This document shows positions 25,717-36,871 of a stretch of 64,000 bases of DNA, piece after piece (position 1 is the stretch's first letter; the number at the start of each line of letters is the position of its first letter). This DNA comes from Thalassospira lucentensis. GTDB taxonomy: Bacteria > Pseudomonadota > Alphaproteobacteria > Rhodospirillales > Thalassospiraceae. The stretch spans positions 310,001-374,000 of the forward strand of contig NZ_LPVY01000002.1 of the NCBI RefSeq assembly GCF_001613805.1, given 5' to 3'. Both the position numbers and the translations under genes were made by a program. The notes under the pieces were generated by a model. That model was not told the origin of the DNA and ran no database searches. It saw only the letters and a program-made list of their open reading frames with translations.

Positions 25717-25854
25717 CTAGCTCATCTTAAGAATGGTGATGGCGAAAAACAGGACCGCCAGCCCGCCAAGAATGGCAAGAAACGCCCAGTTCTTCTTGCG
25801 CCGCTTGGCGTAAAACGCATCCAGCTCGGCTTTGCCCATTTTCGGTTCGGTCAT
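25717..25854 (-). CDS. CoxF-like 45-residue single-helix protein in the oxidase operon
   Basis: A 46-codon gene begins ATG at 25854, overlapping the ctaB stop by 4 bases (ATGA), and ends TAG... at 25717 just before ctaG. The product has a basic head (LDAFYAKRRKKNWAFL) and one hydrophobic helix (LAILGGLAVLFFAITIL). Small proteins of this shape occur at the same place in other alphaproteobacterial oxidase operons and are labelled CoxF or assembly protein. The overlap with ctaB supports real translation. Its function is not demonstrated. Confidence 0.8.
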   Translation of the reverse strand: MTEPKMGKAELDAFYAKRRKKNWAFLAILGGLAVLFFAITILKMS

Positions 25855-26777
25855 GCCAGATATCCTTTGATCCAGACATCGGCGACCATCGCACCAAACA
25901 GGACGAACAGATAAAGGATCGAATATCCGAACATCTTGTGCGGTGCCTTTTCCTCGGCATTGCGCAGCACACGAACCGCATGGCGCAGGAACCACAAACC
26001 GGTCAGAACCGCCGTCACACCGTAAAACACGCCCAGCAACCCGGTCGCAACCGGCACAAGCGTGATCGGCAGCAGCAGGATCGTATAGATCAGCATCTGC
26101 TTCTTGGTCGCGGCCTCACCGGCAACGACCGGCATCATCGGAACGCCGACCTTGGCATAATCGCCACAGCGAAACAGTGCCAGCGCCCAGAAATGCGGCG
26201 GCGTCCACATGAAGATAATCAGAAACAGCGCAATCGAATTGATATCGATCCCGCCGGTCACCGACGCCCAGCCGATCATCGGGGGGAATGCCCCGGCGGC
26301 ACCGCCAATGACGATATTCTGCGGCGTGCTGCGTTTCAGCCACATGGTGTAAACGAACACGTAAAACGCAATCGACACCGCCAGAAGGGCGGCGGCGGCA
26401 AAATTGATCGCAACCGCCATGACGGTCACGGAAAGGATGGATAACGCAATCCCCAGCGAAAGCGCCTCGTCGGCGGGCACGCGGCCGGCCGGGATCGGGC
26501 GGTTCTGGGTGCGTTTCATGTGGATGTCGATATCGCGGTCATACCACATGTTGATCGATGCCGCCGCACCGCTGGCAACGGCAATGCAGGCAATCGCAAC
26601 CAGCGCCAGAAACGGATGAAGCGTTCCCGGTGCAATCAATAGACCCACGGCACCGGTGAACACCACAAGGGTCATCACACCGGGTTTCAGCAACGCAATA
26701 TAGTCGCGCACTTCCGATACCGGTAATGCGGCGATGTTATCGATTGCAAGGGTCTGCTGGGCGGCCTGCTTGGTCAT
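25851..26777 (-). CDS. ctaB: Protoheme IX farnesyltransferase (heme O synthase)
   Basis: The 308-residue UbiA-family membrane prenyltransferase adds a farnesyl group to heme b on the way to heme a. It shows YIALLKPGVMTLVVFTGAVG, the prenyl-diphosphate site NMWYDRDIDIHMKRTQNRP, and WTPPHFWALAL in the second Asp/His-rich loop. It sits between ctaD and coxF. A strong hairpin at 26813-26848 separates it from ctaD and may set its expression lower. Confidence 0.95.
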   Translation of the reverse strand: MTKQAAQQTLAIDNIAALPVSEVRDYIALLKPGVMTLVVFTGAVGLLIAPGTLHPFLALVAIACIAVASGAAASINMWYDRDIDIHMKRTQNRPIPAGRVPADEALSLGIALSILSVTVMAVAINFAAAALLAVSIAFYVFVYTMWLKRSTPQNIVIGGAAGAFPPMIGWASVTGGIDINSIALFLIIFMWTPPHFWALALFRCGDYAKVGVPMMPVVAGEAATKKQMLIYTILLLPITLVPVATGLLGVFYGVTAVLTGLWFLRHAVRVLRNAEEKAPHKMFGYSILYLFVLFGAMVADVWIKGYLA

Positions 26778-26812
26778 GTAATTCTGGTCTTCTTTTCTCG
26801 GGGCGGTCGTAT

Positions 26813-26848
26813 GTTCCCCGCCGGGACCGGCTGGTCACGGCGGGGAAC
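26813..26848 (-). promoter_or_regulatory. Intercistronic hairpin between ctaD and ctaB
   Basis: A perfect 11-bp stem (GTTCCCCGCCG / CGGCGGGGAAC) encloses a 14-base loop that itself pairs GACC with GGTC. There is no T-run on the minus strand, so it looks like an mRNA-processing or stability element rather than a terminator. Confidence 0.65.
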
Positions 26849-26863
26849 GCAAGATCGGATCAA

Positions 26864-29313
<2,450 letters not shown>

Positions 29314-30301
29314 GCGAATCTGCCCCCTCGCATTACATCTCAAGGCAATTTGTCCAAAGGAAAGCCACATCGTGACCATCGACATTTACGAACATAACGG
29401 GTTGTTCGTTCATCGAAAAGGCATGCCGTGATGACTCAACCATAAATCGGCACGCCATCAGGATCACAACACAACATCAGACAAACCTGATTTTTAAACC
29501 CGCATGCACTGCGGCACAACGGTATGGCAGGCAAATAGCCTATCTTCACTACCTGTTCCAGAAAAAACCTCGCTGCGTTGCACAAAAATATTACTTGTCC
29601 TTTCAGGAATTTAGCGCACTGGTTCAATTTTTTTCTAAATCCAGAGCCCTACCCCTGCGATAGAAATCCTGCCATTCCTTATCGCGTCGGGCCATCATAG
29701 CCCCGATTGCTGCCACGCAACAGACAGCAGGAAATTATCCTTTAGACGATACAAACCGCAGGTAAAATAATCATTTAGGTACGGATTTATCGGCATCCCC
29801 CGAACGACGCGACTTTGATCCCGAAACCGGCCCCAGTTCTGGCAAGTTATCCACAGGCAAAGCCATCGCAATCAATCATTTACCGCAACACCGAGTCGTA
29901 AAACCCAACTACCCCGATCCGGCCCCACTGTGCCTCCGGCCTGCCCCCGATCTGCCCCCGGCCTACCGGTTTCGATCATCGGGAACCGGATCGCGCATGA
30001 AGTTTTTCGAATGCACCGCACAAAGGTTGATAATCGCCGCGATCTCTGTGATTGTTGGCACAAGGAACCTGCCGGATCACTTGCGCGCCGGGCTTCCGCT
30101 TTCGGGACACGAAACCTACATAAAAACGCGCATATGCCTTTAATTGCGGGATTTTTTCCCAATATCAGGAGAATGGTATCAGCAACCTGACCGGTTGGCT
30201 GGAACTGTTCTATTCGAAAGTATTATTTTTCCTGTCCTTCCGATAATTCTCGATTATCATCCGGGCAGGATTACCGTGACGTTTCAGATCGAGGTTCGCT
30301 C
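29314..30301. other. Gene-poor 988-base spacer between ctaC and the first cheZ gene
   Basis: No convincing gene is seen. The short open frames on both strands (such as 29436-29627 and 29872-30162) lack ribosome-binding sites and recognisable protein features. The spacer must hold the divergent promoters of the oxidase operon and the cheZ gene. Notable sites are a consensus DnaA-box nonamer TTATCCACA at 29847-29855 and a GATAAT-N5-ATTATC inverted repeat at 30242-30258, about 43 bases before the cheZ start. Confidence 0.6.
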
Positions 30302-31120
30302 ATGTCCCGCCAAGGAAGCAAAAAGCTTTTCACCGCAGAGCTCCGGCTGCTCAACAAGCTGGAAAGTATGAGTGATATCGTATCCATGCCGTTACCGGCA
30401 CCGGCCGCTGATGGCGGTGCCACCGGTGGTGCGGATATGTCCTCACTCCATAATGCGATCGAGGATCTGAAGGTGGAACTTCTGTCCGACATCCGCATCA
30501 TGATGGAAGAACAGAAAAAGCTGAATGCGCGCGCCGATGACGAAGATCAGGACGATGCGCGCAACGAGCTTCGCATGCTCAAGACCGAAATCCGCGCACT
30601 CGCCAATTCCATTCAGGAAACCAAGCGCGAAATCGCCGCCCTCTATACCGCACCGGATGATAGCAGCGGCACGCGGCTTAACATCGTCAAGGGCGAGCTT
30701 GATTCCGTCGTCGCCGCGACGGAGGACGCCACCGCCAACATCCTTGAAACCGTCGAAAAAATCGATGCCGTCGCCCATAATATCCGCTCCGCCGCCCCGG
30801 ATGACTACACGCAGGGGCTGGCCGACGATATCGTTGATCTGGTGGTCAAGGTGTTTGAATCCTGCAACTTCCAGGATCTGACCGGGCAGCGCATCACCAA
30901 AGTCGTCAACACCATGAAATATATCGAGGAACGCGTGACCCGCGTGATCGAAATCTGGGGCGAGGATGACTTTGGCGAGTTCGATCTGCCCGCCGATCCC
31001 AAAGGTCAGGACAATCTCGACAAAACCGTCACCCGTGCACCACAGAATGTCGAGCGCGTCAGCCAGGACGAAATCGATCAGATTTTCTCGCAGGAAGAAA
31101 TCGACGCCCTGTTCGACTGA
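30302..31120 (+). CDS. cheZ: CheZ-type chemotaxis protein phosphatase, copy 1
   Basis: The 272-residue, mostly helical protein has the CheZ core FESCNFQDLTGQRITKVVNT. The DLTGQ at residues 192-196 matches the motif that carries the catalytic glutamine of E. coli CheZ (Gln147). It should speed dephosphorylation of CheY-P. The C-terminus is a tandem of the short amphipathic tail seen in CheZ and FliM-like proteins: SQDEIDQIF followed at once by SQEEIDALFD. A GAGG site precedes the ATG. A paralogue is encoded at 35758-36666. It ends just before an intrinsic terminator. Confidence 0.88.
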   Translation: MSRQGSKKLFTAELRLLNKLESMSDIVSMPLPAPAADGGATGGADMSSLHNAIEDLKVELLSDIRIMMEEQKKLNARADDEDQDDARNELRMLKTEIRALANSIQETKREIAALYTAPDDSSGTRLNIVKGELDSVVAATEDATANILETVEKIDAVAHNIRSAAPDDYTQGLADDIVDLVVKVFESCNFQDLTGQRITKVVNTMKYIEERVTRVIEIWGEDDFGEFDLPADPKGQDNLDKTVTRAPQNVERVSQDEIDQIFSQEEIDALFD

Positions 31121-31154
31121 TCCGTTTATTGGCCTGAAACGTCACCAAAACAAC

Positions 31155-31185
31155 AAAGCCTGCCGGAAACGGCAGGCTTTTTCAT
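31155..31185 (+). terminator. Intrinsic terminator after cheZ copy 1
   Basis: An 11-bp stem AAAGCCTGCCG / CGGCAGGCTTT with a GAAA tetraloop runs into TTTTT. The A-rich left flank lets it work in part for the convergent yqgE gene too. Confidence 0.92.
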
Positions 31186-31208
31186 GTGCGGAGTTTGGTC
31201 CCGTGATC

Positions 31209-31787
31209 TTACGCGTGGCCCGCCTCGCCCGAAAGAAGTTCGGGGGCAAAGCCCAGTTTGGCAAAGGCCCGTTCCCATTTGTCTTCGCAATCGGTGTCAA
31301 ACAGAAGGTCGGCATCCGCATCAACATGCAGCCAGCCATTGGCAAGGATTTCACTTTCAAGCTGCCCGCTGCGCCATCCGGCATAGCCAAGCGCCAGAAT
31401 GCTGCTTTTCGGCCCTTCGCCCAGCGCAATCTGTTCAAGGATATCGACCGTCGCCGTCACCGACACACCGGGATCGACATGCAGGGTCGCCTCGTTTTCA
31501 AAATCGGTACTGTGCAGAACAAACCCGCGCCCGCTTTCAACCGGGCCACCGAAATGCACCTGAATATCGGCAATCGTCGGTGCCGGGCGCGCAATGCCAA
31601 GCTGTTCAAGCAGTTCGGGAAACGTGATGCTGTCGATCAGCCGGTTGACCACCAGCCCCATCGCCCCATCCTCGTTATGGGCACAGATATAGACCACGCT
31701 TTGCGAAAAGCGGGGGTCACGCATGCCCGGCATCGCCACAAGCAGCTTCCCTTCCAGATATTCGCCAGTGTGTTCTTTAATTCCCAT
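31209..31787 (-). CDS. YqgE/AlgH family protein (UPF0301)
   Basis: The 192-residue cytoplasmic protein begins [20 protein letters not shown] and has the family segments [36 protein letters not shown] and [16 protein letters not shown]. The ATG at 31787 places the conserved start correctly; an upstream in-frame start at 31886 adds unrelated residues. AlgH-type proteins affect transcription of exopolysaccharide genes in some bacteria, but the biochemical role is not known. Confidence 0.93.
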   Translation of the reverse strand: MGIKEHTGEYLEGKLLVAMPGMRDPRFSQSVVYICAHNEDGAMGLVVNRLIDSITFPELLEQLGIARPAPTIADIQVHFGGPVESGRGFVLHSTDFENEATLHVDPGVSVTATVDILEQIALGEGPKSSILALGYAGWRSGQLESEILANGWLHVDADADLLFDTDCEDKWERAFAKLGFAPELLSGEAGHA

Positions 31788-32180
31788 TCCCGAACTTTTC
31801 CTGTTTTGCTCATACAAACCTAACGCGATCCGTCGCCCATTACCACCGAAAGCCACCTTTGCCTGAAAACAGTCCAAAAATGACATTGATCAAAGCCGAA
31901 ACGCGCCACTGCTTTACATGTAGGTAGCCAGACAGGCAATCGACAGCAATCGCCTGGTAAAAAGATGGTGTTCCTGATCACATCACCGGGCACACCACCG
32001 ATCACCCCACCAGGCACACGAGCCGGTAACGCAGTCGTGCCTTGCTTTGAACATCAACCGGGATTAGCCATCATTTCCATGGCATCCTGGGGCATGCCGG
32101 TGGCACAAAGCCCGGTTTTGTGCCATATCCACCAAACGGAATGTCATCGTGCCCGTTTCGAAAACCAGAAGGAACCACCC
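31788..32180. other. Spacer between yqgE and the DsbD-like gene
   Basis: This 393-base divergent region has no supported gene. The DsbD frame is open back to 31965, but that stretch lacks a signal peptide or family similarity. A GCAATCG direct repeat inside an imperfect CAGGC...GCCTG inverted repeat near 31933-31957 is the only structure I noted. Confidence 0.5.
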
Positions 32181-34409
32181 GTGATCCGGTCTTTGCCTGT
32201 CATCCTTGGCCTGTTTATCGCAGCCCTCGCCCCACTGGGTATCGGGGCGGGCGCAGGTGCGTACGCGCAAACCGCCGCCAGCAACCGGGTTGACGAGGAT
32301 TTCGCATCGGTCCGCCTGCTAAGCGCGCGTGACGCCATCAATGGCCGCGATGAAATCCGCCTTGGTCTTGAATTTGAACTTGAGCCCGACTGGAAAATCT
32401 ATTGGCGCAGTGCCGGTGATGCCGGTTTCCCGCCGCAGCTCGACTGGGCCGGATCAACCAATATCGGCAACGGCGAAATCCGCTGGCCCGCCCCGCACCG
32501 TTTTTCGATCTTTGGCCTCGAAACATTCGGCTACAAGGATCACATCATCCTGCCGATTGACGTCCCCGTGACCGATCCCGCACAGGCCGCCCATATCGAG
32601 CTTGATGTTGATTATCTGGTCTGCAGCGATGTCTGCATCCCCGCACAGGCCCACCTTACCCTTGATATCCCGGCAAACCTTTCGGGTGGCACGGATAGCG
32701 ATAACCCCGCCATCAGCAGCTTTGCCCATGACATCGAAAAATTCGCATCCCGCGTTCCGCTTCGCGGGGGCAACTTGCCAATGTCGGTCACCGATATCTG
32801 GCAGTCGGTCGACGCATCGGGCGAAAATGACAAAACATTTCTCAATGTCACCGTCTCGGGCCTTGATCAAACCGCGGCCGATCCGGTTGAAATCCTGATC
32901 GAAGGCAATGTCCGCCTTGGCTTTGGCGTGCCGGTCCCGACCGCAACCGATGACACAACCGGCACACAGCAATTCCGGATCCCGATCTATGGCCTGAAAG
33001 ACGGTCAGACCACGATTGGCGATGACGTGATCGTCACCGTCATTGCCGGCCCCCTTGCCATCGAACAGGACCGCCAGATCGCCGCTTCCCCGTCTGGTTC
33101 TGCCACCAGCAGCAACACCGTTTCCGGCACCAGCATCGCCGCCACCAGCCTCTGGCTGATCGGCGCGCTGGCCCTTCTGGGCGGCTTTATCCTGAATTTC
33201 ATGCCCTGCGTCCTGCCGGTCCTCTCGATCAAGGTCATGTCGGCGATGAAGGCCCAGGGTGCCGAACGCAGTGCCACCCGGCGCGGCTTCCTTGCCAGTG
33301 CGGCGGGCATCATCACGTCCTTCTGGCTGATTGCCGCTGTCCTGATCGGCATCAAGCTTGCGGGCGGCACGATTGGCTGGGGCATCCAGTTCCAGCAACC
33401 GCTGTTCCTGACCGTGATGACCATCATCGTCGCCCTGTTTGCCTTCAATATGTGGGGCCTGTTTGAAATCAACGGTCCGGCTGAACTCGGCAATGCCGCC
33501 AATGATGCCATCACCACGCGCGAACAATCCGGAAGCCACCTTGGCGGTCATTTCCTGACCGGCATGTTCGCCACCCTGCTGGCAACCCCGTGTTCGGCCC
33601 CGTTCCTGGGCACGGCAGTCGGTTTCGCGCTGGCCGGAAGCAGCTTTGACATTTTCTGGATATTCACCCTGCTGGGCATCGGGCTTGCCATTCCTTATCT
33701 GGCGATTGCCGCCCGGCCCGAAATCGCCCGACTTCTGCCTAAGCCCGGTCGCTGGATGGGCTTTGTCAAAGGGGTTCTGGGCGTGGCCCTTGCCGGAACC
33801 GCCATCTGGCTTCTGTCGGTTCTGGCGGTTCAGATCGGCATGGGCGGGGCGATTGCGGTTGGTGTCGCCCTTGTGATCGCGGGCATCCTTCTGTTTGCCC
33901 GCCACCGCACGACGGTGCAGAAACGCAAATTTGCCTTTACAGCACTTGCCACCCTTGGCGTGCTGGCCGCCCTGTTTGCACCGGGCTTTTCCAAGGCCCC
34001 GGTTCGCGACACGGGGGGTGCTGAAACCGTCACCGGCAAACTCCCTTGGCAGCCCTTCGCCCCGGATGAAATCGCCCGCCACGTTGCTGATGGCAAAACC
34101 GTTCTGGTCGATATCACCGCCGAATGGTGTGTCAGTTGTCAGGTCAACAAGAAGCTGGTCCTTGAAACCGACGAGATCACCGCGGCCCTGTCTGCCGATG
34201 ATGTCATTGTGATGCAGGGCGACTGGACCCGCCCCGACCCGGTGATTGCGGGCTATCTTGCCGGCTATGGCCGTTATGGCATTCCGTTTAACGCCGTGTT
34301 TGGCCCGAACGCCGAAAAAGGCATCCTGCTTTCGGAACTTCTCAGCAAAAAAGAAGTTCTTGCTGCACTGGCCGATGCAACCGGCCGGGCCGATCTTGTC
34401 AAAAACTGA
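32181..34409 (+). CDS. DsbD/ScsB-type thiol:disulfide interchange protein
   Basis: The 742-residue protein brings reducing power across the inner membrane to periplasmic thiols. From a GTG at 32181 with AAGGA 7 bases upstream it has a signal peptide (LPVILGLFIAALAPLGIGAG...AYA). It then has an N-terminal DsbD-alpha-like domain with Cys-Ser-Asp-Val-Cys near residue 148, and eight or so helices beginning NFMPCVLPVLSIKVMSAMK near 340 (first redox Cys). The partner segment is ATLLATPCSAPFLGTAVGFA. A C-terminal thioredoxin domain carries EWCVSC near 648. The large N-terminal region favours ScsB over classical DsbD. Confidence 0.9.
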   Translation: MIRSLPVILGLFIAALAPLGIGAGAGAYAQTAASNRVDEDFASVRLLSARDAINGRDEIRLGLEFELEPDWKIYWRSAGDAGFPPQLDWAGSTNIGNGEIRWPAPHRFSIFGLETFGYKDHIILPIDVPVTDPAQAAHIELDVDYLVCSDVCIPAQAHLTLDIPANLSGGTDSDNPAISSFAHDIEKFASRVPLRGGNLPMSVTDIWQSVDASGENDKTFLNVTVSGLDQTAADPVEILIEGNVRLGFGVPVPTATDDTTGTQQFRIPIYGLKDGQTTIGDDVIVTVIAGPLAIEQDRQIAASPSGSATSSNTVSGTSIAATSLWLIGALALLGGFILNFMPCVLPVLSIKVMSAMKAQGAERSATRRGFLASAAGIITSFWLIAAVLIGIKLAGGTIGWGIQFQQPLFLTVMTIIVALFAFNMWGLFEINGPAELGNAANDAITTREQSGSHLGGHFLTGMFATLLATPCSAPFLGTAVGFALAGSSFDIFWIFTLLGIGLAIPYLAIAARPEIARLLPKPGRWMGFVKGVLGVALAGTAIWLLSVLAVQIGMGGAIAVGVALVIAGILLFARHRTTVQKRKFAFTALATLGVLAALFAPGFSKAPVRDTGGAETVTGKLPWQPFAPDEIARHVADGKTVLVDITAEWCVSCQVNKKLVLETDEITAALSADDVIVMQGDWTRPDPVIAGYLAGYGRYGIPFNAVFGPNAEKGILLSELLSKKEVLAALADATGRADLVKN

Positions 34410-34580
34410 TCCGGTCCATGTCTTTGCATGTCGCGGCCAGCATGCAGGAACCGATGACAAAGATTTGAAACCATCGCAACATCACCGGATATGATTGAAG
34501 ATCAACCCGTTTTGCTGTTTGATGGCCCTATCCCAGAACAAGGGCGGCAATAAAGCCGCCCGCATGACGGAGAAAACCCC

Positions 34581-35063
34581 ATGACCATCGAAATCGGCAG
34601 CCCCCTTCCCGAAGTCACCCTTTTCCGCGCAACGGCTGACGGCCCCGAAGCCGTCAACACCAAGGAATTTTTCGCCGGTCGCAAGGTCGTCGTCTTTGCC
34701 GTGCCGGGTGCCTTCACCCCCACCTGCTCGGCCAAGCATCTGCCGGGCTTCGTTGCCAATGCCGATGCCATCAAGGCAAAGGGCGTTGATGAAATCGTCT
34801 GCCTGGCATCGAACGACGCCTTTGTTCTGCGCGCATGGGCCAAGGCGGAAAATGCCGGTGACAACATCACCATGTTGTCCGATGGCGATCTCGCCTTCGT
34901 CAGCAAGACCGGTCTTGAACTGGACCTGACCGGTCGCGGTCTTGGCAAACGCGCCAACCGTTTTGCGATGATTGTCGATGATGGCAAGGTTACCGATCTT
35001 GCGGTCGAAGAACCGGGTGCCTTTGACGTGTCGAGTGCCGAAACCGTGCTCGGCAAACTCTGA
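34581..35063 (+). CDS. Peroxiredoxin (Prx5/AhpE-like, thiol-dependent)
   Basis: The 160-residue enzyme reduces hydroperoxides. The peroxidatic cysteine is in VPGAFTPTCSAKHLPGF (Pro-x3-Thr-x2-Cys), and the Prx5 features KGVDEIVCLASNDAFVLRAW and NRFAMIVDDGKVTDLAVE follow. A second conserved cysteine (VCLASND) is present. It lies 170 bases downstream of the DsbD-like gene, consistent with a shared thiol-redox theme, and ahead of an intrinsic terminator. Confidence 0.94.
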   Translation: MTIEIGSPLPEVTLFRATADGPEAVNTKEFFAGRKVVVFAVPGAFTPTCSAKHLPGFVANADAIKAKGVDEIVCLASNDAFVLRAWAKAENAGDNITMLSDGDLAFVSKTGLELDLTGRGLGKRANRFAMIVDDGKVTDLAVEEPGAFDVSSAETVLGKL

Positions 35064-35096
35064 TCGGTTCGCCCGAACCCCACGGCCTGAAAACAG

Positions 35097-35124
35097 AAAA
35101 GCTCCGCAGTGATGCGGAGCTTTT
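35097..35124. terminator. Bidirectional terminator between the peroxiredoxin and an unknown gene
   Basis: A perfect 12-bp stem AAAAGCTCCGCA / TGCGGAGCTTTT has a GTGA loop, with A-run and T-run on opposite sides. It serves the convergent genes ending at 35063 and 35142. Confidence 0.92.
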
Positions 35125-35141
35125 CCTTCATCTGTAGACGC

Positions 35142-35546
35142 TTAACGCGGCAAAAGGATCGGAATCGGGTCCGATTTGCTGTCAAAATCGCATTCAAAAG
35201 TCGGATTGGTGTGCTTGGCAATGAAATGCACCACACCTTCCCTGAAGTCCGCCTTGATCGGGGACCAACTCATGAATACGCCGCCCCGGTTGTCATATTC
35301 GCGAATATCGCGGTCCCGGAAAAGTTCGCGGAAACTGTGACCAAGATCCTCGGTCGCCCCGGCAACCAGCCACGACGGCTTCAAACCGCCATGCCAAAGC
35401 AGATAAACACCCCCGACATTGTCGAGTTTGAGTTCGCTGAAATCATCAATCATGAACAGACGATAATATTCGCCACGCGGGCTTTTCCGCCATTTGATAT
35501 CTTGTGCCTTTGGCTGGCGCATACCGCCAAGCGACCAGAATCCCAT
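35142..35546 (-). CDS. Hypothetical protein of 134 residues
   Basis: The ATG at 35546 follows a GGAGG site at close spacing and sits between two clear terminator/promoter landmarks, so the gene is probably real. The product begins MGFWSLGGMRQPKAQDIKW. It is hydrophilic with many aromatic residues (EYYRLFMIDDFSEL, YLLWHGGLKPSWLVAGAT, REYDNRGGVFMSWSP) and ends in a Pro-rich tail. There is no signal peptide or membrane helix. I do not recognise the family; the Trp/Gly-rich mixed pattern suggests a small beta-rich domain. A perfect CAAGATCTTG palindrome lies 135 bases upstream at 35681. Confidence 0.72.
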   Translation of the reverse strand: MGFWSLGGMRQPKAQDIKWRKSPRGEYYRLFMIDDFSELKLDNVGGVYLLWHGGLKPSWLVAGATEDLGHSFRELFRDRDIREYDNRGGVFMSWSPIKADFREGVVHFIAKHTNPTFECDFDSKSDPIPILLPR

Positions 35547-35757
35547 TTCATCCTCCAAGCGTGCATGAATGCGCGCAACTGCCCGTCACACGCATCCCAA
35601 CACAAGCTTTTGTTTTTATGAACAATACGATATCGGGAAACTGTAAACTTTTGGTTGACTGATTACAGGTCGCGATTTCGCAAGATCTTGTTCTGGCGCA
35701 AGACTCACTCCGGGTTTCAACCTGGAATATAATATCCTGTCGAACATTTTGGAATAG

Positions 35758-36666
35758 TCAGTCAAACAATTTGTCGATGTCGTCCTGGCTGATTCCCTCG
35801 CCTTCAAGCTGCGGACCATTCAGAAGATCGTCATCTTCATTCCTTGGCGTTCCGTCATCATCATCGGGAACCGGCAGGTCGCTAAAGGCATCCTCGCCCC
35901 AGATCAGGATCATGTTGTGAACCCGTTCTTCTACGAATTCAAGGGTTCGAACCACCTTGTTGATGCGCTGGCCGGTGATGTCCTGGAAGTTACAGGACTC
36001 GAAAACCTTGGTGACCAGAAACGCGATCTGTTCGACATGGTCGGCGACGAAGTCGTTCGGCGCCGCATTTTTAAGCGTCATCGCCAGGTCATCGATCTGT
36101 TCGGCGGATTCAAGGATCGTATGCGTTGCCATTTCCGTGTCCTTGATGATCGCATCAAGTTCGGTGGTCGCATTGACCAGACGGTCATCCTCCGCCTTCG
36201 GATGGCGCAGCGACGCAATCTGCATCTTCGCCTTGTGAATATGCTCGTTCATTTCCTCGATCTGCTTGCGGATCAGTTCGAGGTCGTCACGGTCGGGCTC
36301 GGATGCCCCCGGACGGTTGCTGTGGGTAAAATTGCTGCTGACCGGTTCGGGCAGAACATCCGTCGCACCACCGGATGGGGCCGGGCTTTCCAGAGGGGCC
36401 GCATCAACCGTGCCACCGGCACGAACCGCATCGCGAAGCTCGGCAACTTCGGATCGAAGGGCACGGATTTCATCCAGAACAGCCTGATTGATCCCCGTCG
36501 CATCCGCCGTCGCGGCTGGCTTTGGCGCCGGTAATGCCGCACCTGCCCCCATACCGGTTTCAAGCGTCGGATCGAAAAAGGAATCCGACCAATCTTCGAC
36601 CACACCACCCGAACGTTCTTTTAAACGGCGTTCTGCGGTGAAAACCTTCTGCACGCGACGTGACAT
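35758..36666 (-). CDS. CheZ-type chemotaxis protein phosphatase, copy 2
   Basis: The 302-residue paralogue of the protein at 30302 keeps the core FESCNFQDITGQRINKVVRT, with the DITGQ motif at residues 229-233, the IWGEDAFSDL stretch and a single C-terminal tail ISQDDIDKLFD. It starts MSRRVQKVFTAERRLKER, close to MSRQGSKKLFTAELRL of copy 1. The middle (about residues 40-120) is a Pro/Ala-rich linker absent from copy 1. The ATG at 36666 is 13 bases from GGAGG, and a TTG at 36678 is too close to it. Two CheZ proteins in one 6-kb stretch are unusual. Confidence 0.87.
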   Translation of the reverse strand: MSRRVQKVFTAERRLKERSGGVVEDWSDSFFDPTLETGMGAGAALPAPKPAATADATGINQAVLDEIRALRSEVAELRDAVRAGGTVDAAPLESPAPSGGATDVLPEPVSSNFTHSNRPGASEPDRDDLELIRKQIEEMNEHIHKAKMQIASLRHPKAEDDRLVNATTELDAIIKDTEMATHTILESAEQIDDLAMTLKNAAPNDFVADHVEQIAFLVTKVFESCNFQDITGQRINKVVRTLEFVEERVHNMILIWGEDAFSDLPVPDDDDGTPRNEDDDLLNGPQLEGEGISQDDIDKLFD

Positions 36667-36812
36667 GACTGACTTCAATCCTCCGGCAACGGGGTGTATT
36701 CCCCGATCCCAATTCCCCCGATCATCCGTCCCCGTGGTCCGATGATCACTTTAAAACAAGTATAAGGGTCCAGATTGCTACAAGTCCAATGGGTTTCAAG
36801 AACAACCCCTTG

Positions 36813-36851
36813 AAAAAGCACACCCCGGCCAACCGACCGGGGTGTGCAAAA
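36813..36851 (-). terminator. Intrinsic terminator after gcvPB
   Basis: On the minus strand the 11-bp stem GCACACCCCGG / CCGGGGTGTGC with an 8-base loop is followed by TTTTTC. It lies about 25 bases after the gcvPB stop and closes the glycine cleavage operon. Confidence 0.9.
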
Positions 36852-36871
36852 AGGTTATGCTGCGTTGCAAA

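Noticed and set aside
29847..29855. Replication origin around the DnaA box
   Set aside because: Only one exact DnaA nonamer was seen, without a cluster of boxes or a typical origin gene neighbourhood.
29872..30190. Two overlapping short open frames on opposite strands in the ctaC-cheZ spacer
   Set aside because: Both lack ribosome-binding sites and membrane, signal or domain features, and their composition looks like random high-GC sequence.
31965..32180. Longer start for the DsbD-like gene
   Set aside because: The extra 72 codons are not like a signal peptide and would bury the good one that follows the GTG at 32181.
32454..34460. 668-codon open frame antisense to the DsbD-like gene
   Set aside because: The plus-strand gene has clear DsbD domains, motifs and a signal peptide. 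The antisense frame is an effect of codon bias in a high-GC gene and shows no recognisable protein features.
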